Position numbers and translations under genes: made by a program. 44,597 bases of DNA. Source: an uncultured bacterium. GTDB taxonomy: Bacteria > Verrucomicrobiota > Lentisphaeria > Victivallales > Victivallaceae. The DNA lies in assembly GCA_949297015.1 (NCBI GenBank), contig CASFRF010000081.1:1-44597 (forward strand). Direction: 5' to 3'. How positions within the stretch are numbered: position 1 is the stretch's first letter; the number at the start of each line of letters is the position of its first letter. The notes under the pieces were generated by a model that worked only from the letters and a program-made list of their open reading frames with translations, did no database searches and had not been told where the DNA came from. Shown piece by piece: positions 25,295 through 32,535 of the stretch.

Positions 25295-26010
25295 TGGCGG
25301 AAGCGAAGTCGAAGCTGCGGCATGTGGCGATCATCATGGACGGTAATGGGCGCTGGGCCCGGGAGCGGGGGTTGGAACGTTCCGCCGGACATCGTCAGGG
25401 CGCGGAACAGGTCCGGGTGGTGCTGGAGGCGGCGCAGGAGTTCGGTTTGGAGTATCTGACGCTGTACGCCTTCAGTACGGAAAACTGGAAGCGGCCGCCG
25501 CAGGAGGTGCTGGGGCTGATGAATCTGCTCTCGGAATTTCTGGATCGTCAGCTGCCGCAGCTGATGGAGAGGAAAATTCGCTTGAAGACGCTGGGGCGGA
25601 CCGACGGGTTGCCGGAAGGTCCCCGGCGGAAGCTGTTGCAGGCGATTGCGGCGACGGCGGAAAACCGGGGCGGCACGCTGGTTCTCGCTCTGAATTACGG
25701 CGGCCGGGCGGAGCTGGTCGATGCGGCGCGGAAGCTGGGCCGGGCCGTCGCCGCCGGCAAAGTGAATCCCGAAACGCTGGATGAGCAGAAATTTCGGGAT
25801 TTTCTCTACGACCCGGAGATCCCGGATCCCGATCTGCTGATCCGGACCTCCGGCGAGTTGCGGCTCAGCAACTTTCTGCTCTGGCAGCTGGCCTACTCCG
25901 AGCTCTATGTGACGCCGGTGCTGTGGCCCGATTTCGGCAGAAACGAGTTGGCCGAGGCGATCGCGGCATACGGCAGGCGCGACCGGAGATTTGGTGGTAT
26001 AAAGTCTTGA
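25294..26010 (+). CDS. uppS: Isoprenyl (undecaprenyl) diphosphate synthase
   Basis: UppS makes the long cis-prenyl diphosphate that becomes the lipid carrier for peptidoglycan and O-antigen. The 238-residue protein shows VAIIMDGNGRWARERG (catalytic D16), RSAGHRQGAEQVR, YLTLYAFSTENWKRP and the late PDLLIRTSGELRLSNFLLWQLAYSELYVTP. The start ATG overlaps the gmhA stop in TGATG, with GAGGACAGG before it; a GTG one codon earlier is possible. cdsA follows after 96 bases that hold a phased repeat array. Confidence 0.96.
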   Translation: MAEAKSKLRHVAIIMDGNGRWARERGLERSAGHRQGAEQVRVVLEAAQEFGLEYLTLYAFSTENWKRPPQEVLGLMNLLSEFLDRQLPQLMERKIRLKTLGRTDGLPEGPRRKLLQAIAATAENRGGTLVLALNYGGRAELVDAARKLGRAVAAGKVNPETLDEQKFRDFLYDPEIPDPDLLIRTSGELRLSNFLLWQLAYSELYVTPVLWPDFGRNELAEAIAAYGRRDRRFGGIKS

Positions 26011-26032
26011 AAAGTAAAGAATTTTTTATATT

Positions 26033-26072
26033 TGACGGATATTTGACGGATATTTGACGGATCAATGACGGT
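26033..26072 (+). repeat. 11-base phased TGACGG array between uppS and cdsA
   Basis: Four TGACGG copies start at 26033, 26044, 26055 and 26066, exactly 11 bases apart. The first two full units are TGACGGATATT. The copies lie on the coding strand, 23 bases after the uppS stop. The 11-base step places TGA in all three frames. No inverted end copy is seen here, unlike the other three arrays. Confidence 0.9.
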
Positions 26073-26106
26073 AAAGATAACGAAGGAGTAAGATGGAGCG
26101 CTGCAG

Positions 26107-26970
26107 ATGTTGAAGTACAGAATTCCCAGTTTCGTGCTGTTGCTGGGCATTTTTCTGCTGTTGATTTTCTGGCGCGAAGGGGGTCCGTGGATTTTTGCAG
26201 CCGTATCGGCGCTGCTGGGTTACGGGTTGGTCAAAGAGGGGATGACGCTGCTGGGAAAACTGGGACTGGCAGGATTTCCACGGTTGTGCGGATGGTTTGC
26301 GGCGGCCTTTTTTCTGCTTCTGGGATGGGTTTTTCTGGCGCAGAGGACGGCGGAAGTTGCGTATGATTTTCTGTGCGGGTTTCAATTCGGGGTGCCGCTG
26401 GTGTTGATTTTCGGCGGTTGGCTGGCGCTGTTGTTCTGTCATCGGAATCATACTCTGTTGCCGAAGCTGGCCGGGTCGCTGGGGGGCTGGTTGTTCCTGA
26501 TGGCTCCGGTGTTCTTTCTGTCCATGATCTATTACCAGGCCGGCGCGTTCGCCCTGCTGTTTCTGGTGCTGGTGACCAAGATGATGGATACCGGCGGCTA
26601 TATCGTCGGAATGTTGTCCAACCGCTGGCTGCCGGGCGGCAACCATAAGATCGTACCGGCATTGAGTCCCGGAAAGTCCTGGGAGGGTGCTGGCGGCGGC
26701 GTGATTTTTTCGGTGGGCGCGGGTTTTCTGCTCTACGGCTTGAATCTGGCGCCGGCGGGACTTACCCCGGCGACGGTGCTGCTCTGGTCGCTGCTGCTGG
26801 CGCTGGGTTCGTTTGCCGGGGATCTGACGGAATCGGCGCTGAAACGGGCCGCCGGAGTCAAGGATTCCGGTACGATCATCCCGGGGATGGGCGGGGTGTT
26901 CGATGTCTTGGACAGTTTTCTGTATAACGGAATTTTGTTTTTTGTGATCAGCAAAATGCCGATCCAGTAG
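26107..26970 (+). CDS. cdsA: Phosphatidate cytidylyltransferase
   Basis: CdsA makes CDP-diacylglycerol from phosphatidate and CTP, the branch point to phospholipids. The 287-residue integral membrane protein has about eight hydrophobic helices and the family signature ESALKRAAGVKDSGTIIPGMGGVFDVLDSFLYN near the C-terminus, plus KMMDTGGYIVG and SPGKSWEG. GGAG lies eight bases before ATG. An earlier AAGGAG serves an ATG at 26093 that gives only six codons overlapping the cdsA start, so it may be a coupling leader or chance. It follows uppS, as in many bacteria. Confidence 0.95.
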   Translation: MLKYRIPSFVLLLGIFLLLIFWREGGPWIFAAVSALLGYGLVKEGMTLLGKLGLAGFPRLCGWFAAAFFLLLGWVFLAQRTAEVAYDFLCGFQFGVPLVLIFGGWLALLFCHRNHTLLPKLAGSLGGWLFLMAPVFFLSMIYYQAGAFALLFLVLVTKMMDTGGYIVGMLSNRWLPGGNHKIVPALSPGKSWEGAGGGVIFSVGAGFLLYGLNLAPAGLTPATVLLWSLLLALGSFAGDLTESALKRAAGVKDSGTIIPGMGGVFDVLDSFLYNGILFFVISKMPIQ

Positions 26971-26986
26971 TAGTGGAGGAGGAGAG

Positions 26987-27478
26987 ATGACTGATAAGAA
27001 GGAGAAGATCCTGGCCCTGCTGCAGGAAAATGCCAGAATGAAACTTTCCGAACTGGCGGTCCGGTCGGGCTGTACGCCGGAGGAAGCGGAACAGTTGATT
27101 GCGGAACTGGAAGCGGAGGATGTGATTCGAGGCTTCACTGTTATTTTGAATGAGGACGCGGTCCAAAGCACCAAGGTCCGGGCCCTGATCGAGGTGAAGG
27201 TCACCCCCCGGCGCGAGGGAGGATTCGATCAGACGGCCAAGCGGATCGCCCGTTTCCCGGAGGTGATCGACCTCTATCTGGTCTCCGGCAGCTACGATCT
27301 GCAGCTGATGGTGGAGGGCGATTCCTTGCAGGAGGTGGCCTCCTTCGTCTCGGCTCGACTGTCAACAATCGAAGGAGTACTCTCCACCTCAACGCTGTTT
27401 CTGTTGAAAAAGTACAAAGAATCCCACAAGTTGATGAACGATGACGAAGAATATGAAAGACTCAAAATCTGTCCGTAG
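26987..27478 (+). CDS. Lrp/AsnC family transcriptional regulator
   Basis: A 163-residue regulator. The N-terminal winged helix-turn-helix (about 1-55, KEKILALLQENARMKLSELAVRSGCTPEEAEQLIAELEAEDVIRGFTVILN) is followed by the ligand-binding RAM domain (about 65-150, ALIEVKVTPRREGGFDQTAKRIARFPEVIDLYLVSGSYDLQLMVEG). GGAGGAG precedes the ATG. It overlaps the downstream aminotransferase gene by 38 bases, so the pair is almost certainly co-expressed. The same pairing exists in Bacillus AlaR/AlaT, so it likely senses an amino acid and controls that enzyme. Confidence 0.93.
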   Translation: MTDKKEKILALLQENARMKLSELAVRSGCTPEEAEQLIAELEAEDVIRGFTVILNEDAVQSTKVRALIEVKVTPRREGGFDQTAKRIARFPEVIDLYLVSGSYDLQLMVEGDSLQEVASFVSARLSTIEGVLSTSTLFLLKKYKESHKLMNDDEEYERLKICP

Positions 27479-28634
27479 ATCCTACGTTGCGGAGCATATC
27501 GCCGCGTTGCCGAAAAGCGGCATTCGAGTGTTTTTCGATCTGGTCAACACCATGCCGGGGGTGATCAGTCTGGGGGTTGGAGAACCTGACTTCACCACGC
27601 CCTGGACTATCCGCGAAAGCGGCATGTTTTCGCTGGAAAAGGGCCACACCAGCTACACCTCCAACCTCGGATTGCCCGCCTTGCGCCGGGAAATCTGCCG
27701 TTATGTGAGCGAGAATTATCAGGTGGAGTACTCTCCGGAGCGGGAGTGTCTGGTCACCATCGGGGTCAGCGAAGCGCTGGACCTGGCCATGCGCGCACTG
27801 ATCAACCCGGGGGACGAGGTGATCTATACGGCGCCCTGTTTCGTCTCCTATCCGGCGGAGATCCGGATGGCGCACGGGGTTCCGGTGGTGCTGGAGACCC
27901 GTCGCGAGGACGCCTTTTCGATGACCGCCGCGGCATTGGAAAAGGTGATCACTCCGAAAAGCCGGGTGTTGCTGATCAATTTTCCCTGCAATCCAACCGG
28001 CGCGGTGCTGGACGAGCAGGAGATGGAGAAAATCGCCCGGATTGCGATTGATCGCGATCTGGTGGTGGTCACCGACGAAATCTATTCGGAGCTGCGTTAC
28101 GAAGGGCGGCACCGGTCGATCGCCTCGCTGCCCGGCATGCGGGACCGGACGATTTTCCTGCACGGATTTTCCAAAGCCTTCGCCATGACCGGGTGGCGGG
28201 TCGGCTACGCCTGCGGTCCGCATGAGATCATCGACGCCATGATGAAGATTCATCAGTACGCGATCATGTGCGCCACCACCACCTCGCAGGAGGCGGCGCT
28301 GGAGGCGCTGCGCCGGGGTCGATCGGAGGTGGAACGAATGCGTTCCTCCTATCTGGAACGGCGGAATCTGATTGTGGACGGCTTCAACCGGATCGGATTG
28401 CCCTGTCTGCTGCCAAAAGGGGCGTTTTACGCCTTTCCGGCACTCGATGGAACCGGGCTTTCGAGCATGGATTTCGCCCGGACGCTGCTGGAAAAAGAGC
28501 AGGTGGCGGTCGTTCCCGGAAATGCATTCGGTGATTGCGGGGAGGGTTTCATCCGCTGTTCCTATGCCGCCTCCTCGGGGGATATCATTGAAGCGCTGAA
28601 TCGGATGGACCGGTTTTTGAATACGCTCAAATAG
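27441..28634 (+). CDS. PLP-dependent aminotransferase, class I (AlaT/PatA-like)
   Basis: A 397-residue fold-type I aminotransferase. Features are VISLGVGEPDFTTP, YTSNLGLPALRREI, VTIGVSEALDLAMRAL, NFPCNPTGAVL, VVVTDEIYSELRYEG, LHGFSKAFAMTGWRVGYACGP (with the PLP lysine) and GEGFIRCSYAAS. It probably moves the amino group among alanine, glutamate or related amino acids; exact substrates cannot be read. The ORF start at 27441 lies inside the regulator gene; ATG at 27453 is an alternative. Its link to an Lrp-type regulator suggests amino-acid responsive control. Confidence 0.92.
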   Translation: MTKNMKDSKSVRRSYVAEHIAALPKSGIRVFFDLVNTMPGVISLGVGEPDFTTPWTIRESGMFSLEKGHTSYTSNLGLPALRREICRYVSENYQVEYSPERECLVTIGVSEALDLAMRALINPGDEVIYTAPCFVSYPAEIRMAHGVPVVLETRREDAFSMTAAALEKVITPKSRVLLINFPCNPTGAVLDEQEMEKIARIAIDRDLVVVTDEIYSELRYEGRHRSIASLPGMRDRTIFLHGFSKAFAMTGWRVGYACGPHEIIDAMMKIHQYAIMCATTTSQEAALEALRRGRSEVERMRSSYLERRNLIVDGFNRIGLPCLLPKGAFYAFPALDGTGLSSMDFARTLLEKEQVAVVPGNAFGDCGEGFIRCSYAASSGDIIEALNRMDRFLNTLK

Positions 28635-28644
28635 GGCTGATTTT

Positions 28645-28675
28645 CGCCGGTCCGGCGAGGCTTTGCGGACCGGCG
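28645..28675 (+). other. Stem-loop between the aminotransferase and the 882-residue protein gene
   Basis: A perfect 10-bp GC-rich stem (28645-28654 with 28666-28675) with an 11-base loop lies 10 bases beyond the aminotransferase stop. No T-run follows on the + strand, so it is more likely an mRNA processing or stability element than a terminator. Confidence 0.5.
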
Positions 28676-28694
28676 CAACCGCGTAAAGGGGATC

Positions 28695-31343
28695 ATGAAC
28701 GGGGGTAGATGGCTGTTGGCGGGGTGTCTCCTGTTGCTGGGCGGCAGTCTGGTTCTGGAGTACTGTTGCCCGGAGTCGGAGCCGCCCGGCCCGCCGGAAG
28801 AGCAAGTGACGTTTCCGGTGCCCGACGGAGCCGTTCCCTACGGCGGGAGTTTGGAACTGCAGGCTGAAAAAGTCTCCCTTACTGACCTGAAACCGCCGCC
28901 GGAGTTGGAGCTTTCGGGGTTGGCCGTTGCGCTGCAACCCTATTTGCTGGAACAGTTGACCTGTTCCGGCATCTGGCGCGGACAGCCGTTTACCGCTGAA
29001 TTTCAGGCGGGGGGGAATTTGCGACTGCAACTCGGCGCGCAACGTTTTTCCGGCGAAGTCGACTGGACGGGCAAACGGTTGCTGCTGCGTTCGCGGCGGG
29101 TAAATGGGGCTTTTTTGCGACAGTTTCCGGGGGATTTTCCGCTCGCCCTGCAACAGGCTCCGTCGGAGTCGGGCTGGGAAGCCGAGGTCCGGTGGAAGCG
29201 GAACTGGAGTTTCGACCGCTTGCTGCTGCGTTCGGCTGAAGCCCGGCCTGCGGCGTGGACGTGGACAGTCGCAGGGCTTCGGCTGGAGACGACCGGTCGG
29301 GCGGAATTCCGGCGCGTCGGACCGGCGTGGAGTCTGGAATTTTCGGATCCGGTCCGGATCGGTGAGCTCGGGCGGCTGGAGCATTGCCGACTGGAGGGCG
29401 ATCAGAGCCGGACGGAGGAGCTTTTTTCCGGAACTTTCATCCCCGCCGGGGGCGGCACGGGCCTGCCGCTGAAAGGCACGTTGGACCGCATCAAAGGTGC
29501 GCTGCGGATTCAAAATTCCGAATTGCCGCCAGGGACGGTGCTTCCTTTCGGGAATTATCGGCTGGAGAGCTCCGCGGCTCATCTGAAGTGGGAAAATGAC
29601 GGCTGGACGATTCACGGGCAGGTGGCGCGTCTGACCGGGGAGACCCCCGCCGCACTGGTGACCGGGGGCCGCTTTGAACTTGCCGGAACGCTCCGTCAAA
29701 AAACTCCCGAAAAACGGTTCAAACTGCAAGTGACGGATTCACAAATTGCTGGCGGGGAAGGTGATTACGCAAAAGTAGGAAAAATGACGGTGGAAATTGA
29801 CGGATCTGCCGTCAAGACGGTTCTGGAGCTTGAGAAGGGTGTTTTGAAGGGAACGGATTTTCGTTCCGGCCGGCTCGAAATAGAGACTTCTTCCGGGAAA
29901 CCCCCGGTCCGGCGCGGCGTGCTGGAGCACCCTGCCCGGCGGTTCGGAAGGTGGCGCTTGACGGGCGACCGGGCGACCGTGGACGGCGCCGGTCAGCGCT
30001 GGGAATCGGTCGCCGCCGGTTGCGGGCCGTGGCTGCTGCGCGCGGCGACCGCGGCGATCGGGGACGGGCGTTTCACCTTGCCGCAGCCGACACTGCAGGG
30101 TGACGGCTGGACTGGGACGGCGCGGACGGTGGCCGTTGACGGGGCGCGTCTGAGCGGGTGCGGATTTCAACTGAAGTCCGACGACTCCGCGATCGCGGTC
30201 ACGGCCGAACAGGCGGAATTCGGCGTTGACGGCTGGACGATTCAGGGCGGAACCTTCCGCGGCGACGGCGTGACCGTCTCGGGCATCCGGTTGACCCGCC
30301 GGGAGAATCAGGGGTCGTTGGAGACCGCCGCCGTGACCGGCGCGGGACCGCTGATCGCTTCGCTCAAAGCGGAGTTGACCTGGCTGCCCGGCGCACTGAC
30401 CTTCCGGGGAACCGCCGCCGCGCCGATCGTGGGCGGATCGGGTTTATACTTCACCGGACGGACCGGATCCGCTCGGCTGCCGCGGCAGTTCACGGCGGAT
30501 TTCAAACTGCCCGCGCTGGAGCTGCGGACGCCGGTGCCCGCGCGAGATTTGAATTCCGCTTTGCCCGCGGTGACCGTCTCCGGACAGCTGGCGGGGGAGG
30601 GGACGCTCTCCTTTCGCGAGGGACACTTCCGGGTCGGCTATCGTTTGCAGCTGACCCGGGGAACGCTGACCGGGACCGGAATCCGGGCGGGGGAGGTCCG
30701 GGCGACGCTCTCCGCGTTTCCGGTTCCGGCGCGGCTCGAGCTGGAGCTCCGGTCGCCGCTGCTGGAACTTGAAGGCCTGAGCGCCACCGACGTCCATGTG
30801 GATCTGATTCGCGAAACCGATGCCTGGCTGCTGCGGGCGGCCTCCGACCGGGGGTTGCTGGGGCGGCGTCAACTGCTCGCGCCGGTGGATCCGACGCAGG
30901 AGGAGGTGGTGCTGGCCGTCACGGCCTATCCCGCCGGGGAACTGTATCGGGAACTGGGCGTCGCCGGGGCGAAACTGACCGGGACCCTCTCCGGGACGCT
31001 GCGCTACCGCCGGAGCGCGGAGTCCACACCCCGCTGGCGATTGACCGGAGGCGAACTCGTCGGTTCCGGCTTGCGCTGGCAAGGTCTTCCGGGCCCTCTG
31101 GAAAAGACGGCTAATGCCGAATTCGCCGCCGCGCTGCTGGCCGATTTCCGCGCCGACCAGCTGCAACTGGCGTTTCAGAACGGGACGCTGACGTTGACCG
31201 CCGAGGGCGCTCCGGCGGCGCCGCTCCCCTGGGAACTCGGGCCCGATCACCGGTTCCGGCCCTCCGCCAACGGCGAAAAGCATTTTGATCAGCGTTTGAA
31301 AATAAGTTGTAAGATGTTTCTGGATCAGAAGTTGGGAAAGTGA
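28695..31343 (+). CDS. Large AsmA/YdbH-like envelope protein
   Basis: An 882-residue protein with one N-terminal membrane helix (about 5-22) and a long beta-rich body. Many similar segments repeat, for example LLLRSRRVNGAFLRQFPGDFPLAL, LETTGRAEFRRVGPAWSLEFSDPVRIGEL and SGQLAGEGTLSFREGHFRVGYRLQLTRGTLTGTGI. This alternating pattern with one anchor and about 880 residues recalls YdbH/AsmA-type bridge proteins that move phospholipid between membranes, but I recognise no exact motif. AAGGGGATC precedes the ATG. A short lower-GC patch (29700-29830) lies inside. The stop TGA starts a phased repeat. Confidence 0.6.
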   Translation: MNGGRWLLAGCLLLLGGSLVLEYCCPESEPPGPPEEQVTFPVPDGAVPYGGSLELQAEKVSLTDLKPPPELELSGLAVALQPYLLEQLTCSGIWRGQPFTAEFQAGGNLRLQLGAQRFSGEVDWTGKRLLLRSRRVNGAFLRQFPGDFPLALQQAPSESGWEAEVRWKRNWSFDRLLLRSAEARPAAWTWTVAGLRLETTGRAEFRRVGPAWSLEFSDPVRIGELGRLEHCRLEGDQSRTEELFSGTFIPAGGGTGLPLKGTLDRIKGALRIQNSELPPGTVLPFGNYRLESSAAHLKWENDGWTIHGQVARLTGETPAALVTGGRFELAGTLRQKTPEKRFKLQVTDSQIAGGEGDYAKVGKMTVEIDGSAVKTVLELEKGVLKGTDFRSGRLEIETSSGKPPVRRGVLEHPARRFGRWRLTGDRATVDGAGQRWESVAAGCGPWLLRAATAAIGDGRFTLPQPTLQGDGWTGTARTVAVDGARLSGCGFQLKSDDSAIAVTAEQAEFGVDGWTIQGGTFRGDGVTVSGIRLTRRENQGSLETAAVTGAGPLIASLKAELTWLPGALTFRGTAAAPIVGGSGLYFTGRTGSARLPRQFTADFKLPALELRTPVPARDLNSALPAVTVSGQLAGEGTLSFREGHFRVGYRLQLTRGTLTGTGIRAGEVRATLSAFPVPARLELELRSPLLELEGLSATDVHVDLIRETDAWLLRAASDRGLLGRRQLLAPVDPTQEEVVLAVTAYPAGELYRELGVAGAKLTGTLSGTLRYRRSAESTPRWRLTGGELVGSGLRWQGLPGPLEKTANAEFAAALLADFRADQLQLAFQNGTLTLTAEGAPAAPLPWELGPDHRFRPSANGEKHFDQRLKISCKMFLDQKLGK

Positions 31344-31368
31344 CGGAACTTTGCCGGATGATCCGTCA
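31341..31368 (+). repeat. Short 11-base phased array at the stop of the 882-residue protein gene
   Basis: TGACGG (31341, including the TGA stop), TGCCGG (31352) and inverted CCGTCA (31363) stand exactly 11 bases apart. It is a shorter form of the arrays at 18.2 and 41.7 kb, with two direct units and one inverted unit. Confidence 0.7.
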
Positions 31369-31412
31369 AAAAAATCCGGAAGAAGGATGGCTCTTTTTCC
31401 CGGCTTTTGACG

Positions 31413-31440
31413 TTGACATCGGTGAAAATACGGTTACGTT
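31413..31440 (+). promoter_or_regulatory. Candidate promoter of the moxR operon
   Basis: TTGACA (31413-31418) and TACGTT (31435-31440) are 16 bases apart, 63 bases before the moxR start, in a 160-base gap. The -35 is perfect; the -10 is weak. Confidence 0.5.
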
Positions 31441-31503
31441 AACTACAGGATCTTTCCATCGGCTCTGGAAAGCGGGAAATTCGGGGGCAGGGGCGGACAC
31501 ACG

Positions 31504-32535
31504 ATGCAGGCACAGGAGTTGATCGAGCGGGAGACGCTGCTCCGCGGCGCGGAGCTGGCCCGGCGCATTTTGCACGAACTGGACCGGGCGCTGCTCGGGC
31601 ACCATGAGCTGCACCGTCTGGTGCTGATCGGTTTTCTGAGCCGGGGGCATCTGCTGCTGGAAGGGCTGCCCGGCATGGGCAAAACCGAATTGATCCGGAC
31701 CCTGAGCCGGTTGCTGCAGCTGCCCTTCAACCGGGTGCAGTTCACCCCCGACCTGATGCCGGGCGATATTCTCGGAACCAACATCCTTCAGGAGCGCGTC
31801 GACGGCCGGCGGGAGCTGGTCTTCCGACCCGGTCCGATCTTCACTTCGCTGCTGCTGGCCGACGAGATCAACCGCGCTTCCCCCAAAACCCAGGCCGCAT
31901 TGTTGCAGGCGATGCAGGAGTCGGAAGTCACCATGTTCGGCGAGACCCGGCCCCTGCCGCGGCCCTTTCTGGTCATGGCCTCCCAGAATCCGATCGAGCT
32001 AGAGGGCACCTACCCGCTGCCCGAAGCGCAGCTGGACCGCTTTTTGTTCAAGCTGCAGGTCGGCGGCAGTTCCGCGGAGACGCTGGCCGAAATCGTTCGT
32101 TCCCGGCGCCGCGGCGAGGTTCCCTCCTCCGACTGGACGCTCAGCCGCGCGGAACTGGACGAGCTGTTTTCGCTGATGGACCGCGTGGTGCTGCCCGATG
32201 CCGTAGCCGATTATGTCGGGCGGCTGATCGCCGCCAGCAATCCCGATGACCCGGCGGCGCCGGAGGAGGTTCGGCGCTTTGTCGCCTACGGCGCCTCGCC
32301 CCGGGCGGCGATCGCCACCGCCGAAAGCGCCCGGGCGGCGGCGTTGCTGGCGGGGCGCCCGGCAGCCGGATTTGACGAGGTGGCGCAGGTGCTCCCCGCG
32401 GTGCTCAACCACCGGTTGATTCTGAATTACGCCGCCCGGCTGGAGGGAATCTCCACCGGGGCGATTATCGAAAAGCTGCTGCGGAGCATCGATCCGGCCG
32501 GCGTGAATCTGCGTTCCGGGGTGATGGTGTCATGA
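31504..32535 (+). CDS. MoxR-family AAA+ ATPase
   Basis: A 343-residue AAA+ ATPase of the MoxR group, chaperone-like proteins that help mature or activate partner complexes. Features are Walker A GLPGMGKTE (54-62), Walker B LLLADEINRASPKTQAALLQAM (116-137), sensor 1 MASQNPIELEGTYPLPEAQLDRF and a C-terminal lid. MoxR genes usually stand beside a DUF58 gene; here the next gene is a membrane protein. A DUF58 C-terminus occurs 13 kb away at the window edge. Four further genes follow with overlaps or gaps of 2 bases, indicating one operon. Confidence 0.92.
   Translation: MQAQELIERETLLRGAELARRILHELDRALLGHHELHRLVLIGFLSRGHLLLEGLPGMGKTELIRTLSRLLQLPFNRVQFTPDLMPGDILGTNILQERVDGRRELVFRPGPIFTSLLLADEINRASPKTQAALLQAMQESEVTMFGETRPLPRPFLVMASQNPIELEGTYPLPEAQLDRFLFKLQVGGSSAETLAEIVRSRRRGEVPSSDWTLSRAELDELFSLMDRVVLPDAVADYVGRLIAASNPDDPAAPEEVRRFVAYGASPRAAIATAESARAAALLAGRPAAGFDEVAQVLPAVLNHRLILNYAARLEGISTGAIIEKLLRSIDPAGVNLRSGVMVS

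Noticed and set aside
27462-29729. 755-codon minus-strand frame across the aminotransferase and AsmA-like genes
   Set aside because: Opposite a certain aminotransferase and crossing its end; no domain.
29731-29814. Several TGACGG/CCGTCA copies inside the 882-residue protein gene
   Set aside because: Distances are not multiples of 11 bases and they lie in coding sequence, so they are not counted as an array.
31340-31522. 60-codon ORF from GTG overlapping the previous stop and the moxR start
   Set aside because: No ribosome site or recognisable motif, and it crosses the candidate moxR promoter; the phased repeat explains its first bases.
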